8,666 nucleotides of DNA. Source: JAVBKB01 sp031554275 (GTDB taxonomy: Bacteria > Bacillota > Bacilli > JARBTR01). Both the position numbers and the translations under genes were made by a program. The stretch spans positions 1 to 8,666 of the forward strand of contig JAVBKB010000199.1 of assembly GCA_031554275.1 (NCBI GenBank). Reading direction: 5' to 3'. This document shows positions 6,586-8,666 of the stretch, in pieces (the first letter of the stretch is position 1; the number at the start of each line of letters is the position of its first letter). The notes below the pieces were generated by a model, which was not told the origin of the DNA, did no database searches, and saw only the letters and a program-made list of their open reading frames with translations.

Positions 6586-6596
6586 ATCACCTTCTT
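6586..6596 (-). promoter_or_regulatory. Near-consensus ribosome binding site for mazE
   Basis: AAGAAGGTGAT on the minus strand differs from the ideal AAGGAGGTGAT at one position and ends three bases before the ATG at 6582. It supports that start over the internal GTG at 6537, which has its own weaker GGGGAG. Confidence 0.6.
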
Positions 6597-6599
6597 TTC

Positions 6600-6628
6600 A
6601 GTTTGTATATACTAAGTATACACAAACT
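6600..6628. promoter_or_regulatory. Operator-like palindrome in the mazEF promoter region
   Basis: Two 13-base arms, AGTTTGTATATAC (6600-6612) and GTATACACAAACT (6616-6628), are complementary at 12 of 13 positions around a 3-base centre. A candidate -10 box TATACT lies inside it on the minus strand (6615-6620), and the mazE ribosome binding site starts within four bases of its edge. Size and position fit an autoregulatory MazE or MazEF binding site that would block RNA polymerase. No convincing -35 is seen at 16-18 bp. Confidence 0.65.
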
Positions 6629-6684
6629 TAGGCGATTCATACTTGTTCTTCAAGCGAAAGTTGTTATCGGAAAACGTAGTCAAT

Positions 6685-6717
6685 TTGGTGTTGATTGTAT
6701 ACAAAAATCAACACCAA
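6685..6717. terminator. Stem-loop downstream of the AlaX gene, possible terminator
   Basis: TTGGTGTTGATT (6685-6696) and AATCAACACCAA (6706-6717) form a perfect 12-bp stem with a 9-base loop, starting 14 bases after the AlaX stop. On the minus strand, the direction of AlaX transcription, it is followed by AATTGAC rather than a T-run. On the plus strand it is followed by TTTTAT, but no plus-strand gene precedes it. It may work weakly in both directions or only protect the 3' end of the mRNA. Confidence 0.5.
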
Positions 6718-6730
6718 TTTTATAATAAGC

Positions 6731-7897
6731 TTATCCTAGCTCGATTTTGATCGCAGCCAAATTCACGGGCGACTTCCCATTTATTGAAAGTCCTCGACCA
6801 CCACCGACCGCGTTGTATTCTGTTTTCAGCTTCTCAAAGATCTGCACTAAATCTATATCGGTCACGCTACTTTTACAAAGAATGAATTGGAAAGTGTCAT
6901 CCTGAGACACTTGCAATAATGCTAGGAGCGGTGCTTCGTATTTATTCACGAGAAGCGCCAGTTTCTTCATTTCCGCTAAAGTGTAACGATTACTTTCATA
7001 CACCACAAAGTCATTGTGATCTTTCTGCTTCACCAGTTCCTGCAATTCGAATTTCATCAGCTGGTGTAGCAGTTCCCCGTTCCATTCTGTCATCAGCTGA
7101 TTCTTGGCAATTACACCAGAAAGGTCTGCCAGAACTGTGCTTTCATTGGATGTCGTCAGCTGACAGATCTGTTGTTGCAAACGCAATGTACTTTGGAAAT
7201 AGTCAATCAAATCCCCACCTGCTGTAAAGTATAAGCGAAAGCCACGACTTGTCTTCTCAAATGAGAGTAATTTCACAGCTTGAACAAAGCTTAAATTATC
7301 AAAATGTAAGCAGCCACAAGCATTCATATCATCTACGGACTCAATATTGACCAAACGGACAGGGTCACTATAAAGAGGACTATCTTCAATTCCATACCGA
7401 CTCAGCTCGCTTTTGGGAACTAACAAAGTCTCGATATTTTTCTTTTCAAAAATAAGTTGATTCGACATTTGTTCAATTCGGTCAACCATTTCCTGAGTCA
7501 TTTCACTACATTCCAAATCTAGATCGCAGTAATGTTTGTAGACATGATGTGAGACCGTCGCCGCATTGTAGTGCTTTTCGAACAAGCCACTCACCAAATG
7601 CTGGGCATCATGAATTTGAATTCTGCGTGTTCGGTCTTGAATGTCGATTTTGCCAAAGACAGTTGCACCTTCTATCGGCTCTCGCAACTGATGAACAATG
7701 ACTTCATCACGTTTAATCACATTGACAACTTTCAAATCATTTAGCGTACCTTGATCAAATTCCATCCCGCCACCAGTTGGGAAGAAAGCCGTTTGATCAA
7801 GCACCACATCATATAGATCGCCATTTGGCTCCATGCTGAGCACGCTTGCTGTAAATTCTGTTATATGGATTGATTGATAAAATAATTGTGTAGTCAT
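6731..7897 (-). CDS. Alanyl-tRNA editing protein, long AlaX form
   Basis: A 388-aa stand-alone relative of the alanyl-tRNA synthetase editing and C-terminal domains. Such enzymes hydrolyse Ser- or Gly-tRNA(Ala) and so prevent serine or glycine from being put in place of alanine. The first domain has TAFFPTGGGMEFDQGTL (36-52). The zinc site has both halves: HDAQH (His96, His100) and CGCLH (Cys194, His198). A helical linker follows, then a DHHA1-like end (about 270-388) with the glycine-rich VGGGRGL (364-370). The presence of this last domain makes it the long class (AlaX-L). All editing residues I can check are intact. The ATG at 7897 has GAGGTG seven bases upstream. It is transcribed alone: a TATAAT box lies 32 bases before the start and a stem-loop follows the stop. 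It has no evident link to mazEF beyond shared direction. Confidence 0.92.
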   Translation of the reverse strand: MTTQLFYQSIHITEFTASVLSMEPNGDLYDVVLDQTAFFPTGGGMEFDQGTLNDLKVVNVIKRDEVIVHQLREPIEGATVFGKIDIQDRTRRIQIHDAQHLVSGLFEKHYNAATVSHHVYKHYCDLDLECSEMTQEMVDRIEQMSNQLIFEKKNIETLLVPKSELSRYGIEDSPLYSDPVRLVNIESVDDMNACGCLHFDNLSFVQAVKLLSFEKTSRGFRLYFTAGGDLIDYFQSTLRLQQQICQLTTSNESTVLADLSGVIAKNQLMTEWNGELLHQLMKFELQELVKQKDHNDFVVYESNRYTLAEMKKLALLVNKYEAPLLALLQVSQDDTFQFILCKSSVTDIDLVQIFEKLKTEYNAVGGGRGLSINGKSPVNLAAIKIELG

Positions 7898-7928
7898 TTA
7901 AGCACCTCAGCGAATATAAATATATTTC

Positions 7929-7934
7929 ATTATA
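7929..7934 (-). promoter_or_regulatory. -10 box of the AlaX promoter
   Basis: TATAAT on the minus strand, 32 bases upstream of the AlaX ATG. The -35 region at 17 bp reads AACAAT, a poor match, so the promoter is probably weak or helped by an activator. It falls in the 67-bp gap after the DUF6157 gene. Confidence 0.5.
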
Positions 7935-7964
7935 CAACTGTTGCAATAATAATTGTTTTACAAA

Positions 7965-8357
7965 TTATTTCTTGCTAGAACGAAGTGCCTTCACAGGCTT
8001 GATTGTTTCATCTGCAGCTAGGCGTTGATACTCCATCGACTCGATTCCATAAATGGCAATCTTACCGTCTTTATCGCAGTGTATGCCCCAACCATAACGT
8101 TTGCTTAGTGCTGAAGAACGAAAGCATGGTTGACCTTTTGAGAAGAAATCTTCACGATCTATCCCTCTGCGCTTTCCATTAGACTCGAAAAGAATATCAT
8201 CTGAGGAATACTGATATGGACTATTAATGAGTAACTCATACTCAATTTGCACAGCTGTTTTGGGTTCTTTCGCTAATGGTGCTTCACCTGTAGTTTTCGA
8301 GCAATCCTCAGCTACTTCAATGAATGTGTCAATATAGTTTGTGGTGCGCAATTTCAT
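7965..8357 (-). CDS. DUF6157 family protein
   Basis: A 130-aa cytoplasmic protein of unknown function. I recognise it as the DUF6157 family from its layout: an N-terminal MKLRTTNYIDTFIEVAEDC, then KEPKTAVQIEYELLI, SPYQYSSDDILFE, FFSKGQPCFRSSALSKRYGW with GIH after it, and a Lys-rich C-terminus (KALRSSKK). The conserved Cys-Phe-Arg and Arg-Tyr-Gly-Trp stretches are intact and the length is normal. There is no signal peptide or membrane segment. The frame stays open upstream to 8399, but the ATG at 8357 has AAGGAG ten bases before it and starts at the conserved first residues, so the extra 14 residues are dropped. No reaction can be proposed. The gene has its own promoter-like site inside a palindrome and lies 67 bases before AlaX. 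Confidence 0.82.
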   Translation of the reverse strand: MKLRTTNYIDTFIEVAEDCSKTTGEAPLAKEPKTAVQIEYELLINSPYQYSSDDILFESNGKRRGIDREDFFSKGQPCFRSSALSKRYGWGIHCDKDGKIAIYGIESMEYQRLAADETIKPVKALRSSKK

Positions 8358-8429
8358 CTGCAACTTTCTCCTTAAACAAAAATCGATCAGCAGTAGCATC
8401 TACCTTCCGCTAAATTCGTACAAATAGTT

Positions 8430-8446
8430 TAGTTTATTATAAACTA
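8430..8446. promoter_or_regulatory. Palindrome over the -10 box of the DUF6157 gene
   Basis: TAGTTTAT-T-ATAAACTA is a perfect 17-bp palindrome whose centre contains TATAAT on the minus strand (8436-8441), about 80 bases upstream of the DUF6157 ATG. The -35 position at 17 bp reads TTTCAT, a weak match. A repressor binding here would block the promoter, but AT-rich palindromes also arise by chance. Confidence 0.45.
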
Positions 8447-8587
8447 GAATCTACTCCGATGAAACCGTGATTTTCAGTAATTAAACAAGCAATCCTTTAT
8501 TCTGATTCACCACTATAAACAGCAAAAGCAAACCTCAGTTTGTCCTATTTGACTTGCTATAGAACCACCCTATTTGTATCCAAGAAT

Positions 8588-8666
8588 TGAACTGCACCGC
8601 AAATGTTGGACAAAACAGTCTAACATTTGGGTGCAGCTCATATCAGTATTCGCTTTTTCTGGTTAC
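8588..8666 (-). mobile_element. Probable right end of an IS3-family insertion sequence (partial)
   Basis: TGAACTGCACC begins at 8588, and its 24-base arm (to 8611) pairs with a 23-base arm at 8618-8640 around AAAACA, with one bulged base and two mismatches. Terminal repeats that start TG and continue CTGCACCC...GTTxGAC, with an internal inverted copy forming a hairpin just after the transposase gene, are common in the IS150 group of the IS3 family. Beyond the hairpin, a minus-strand frame gives VTRKSEY and then TGA at 8643-8645, which could be a transposase C-terminus cut by the window edge. No transposase sequence lies left of 8588, so the element would extend to the right. The alternative is a solitary 53-bp hairpin or IS remnant. 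The 8447-8587 stretch beside it holds no gene that I can see. Confidence 0.5.

Noticed and set aside
6919..7227. 102-codon plus-strand frame opposite the AlaX gene
   Set aside because: It is a shadow of a well-supported enzyme gene, with no independent evidence of translation.
8500..8560. Small hairpin CAAAC-ctca-GTTTG with T-rich flank
   Set aside because: The five-base stem is too short and the following sequence has no continuous T-run, so it was not called a terminator.

Overview
The window looks like chromosomal DNA of a low-GC Gram-positive bacterium of class Bacilli. The markers are a ComEA/ComEC DNA-uptake operon divergent from comER (a Bacillus-type arrangement), a MecA-type class B penicillin-binding protein, AAGGAG-type ribosome binding sites and AT-rich spacers. 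I cannot name the genus.

Left part (1-1875, all minus strand). The first 271 codons of a MecA/PBP3-like penicillin-binding protein run off the left edge. Thirteen bases upstream of its start ends a 50-codon fragment that is recognisably the C-terminal end of a different class B PBP. The fragment has no start and sits directly behind, and in the same frame as, the stop codon of a small CsaA/Trbp111-like tRNA-binding protein gene, so it looks like a deletion or recombination scar. Further upstream is an unrecognised 101-aa basic protein gene with its own strong terminator and a possible 9-aa leader peptide.

Middle (2105-5882). comEA and comEC are consecutive on the minus strand with a 3-nt gap. 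comEB, which lies between them in Bacillus subtilis, is absent. Together they encode the surface DNA receptor and the membrane channel of natural transformation. comER diverges from comEA across 58 bp.

Right part (5969-8666). A mazEF toxin-antitoxin pair (minus) converges on comER and has a large operator-like palindrome over its promoter region. Upstream on the same strand, as separate units, are a long-form AlaX alanyl-tRNA editing protein and a DUF6157 protein. Each has a TATAAT box, and the DUF6157 box lies inside a perfect palindrome. At the right edge, an inverted repeat beginning TGAACTGCACC resembles the right end of an IS3-family insertion sequence, with the last seven codons of a possible transposase.

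Overall this is a conserved competence locus flanked by accessory or rearranged material: gene remnant, orphan ORF, toxin-antitoxin and IS end. I see no tRNA, rRNA or CRISPR array, and no clear novel multi-gene system. The least explained parts are the PBP scar, the 101-aa orphan with its leader peptide, and the repeat-rich spacer at about 1400-1515.
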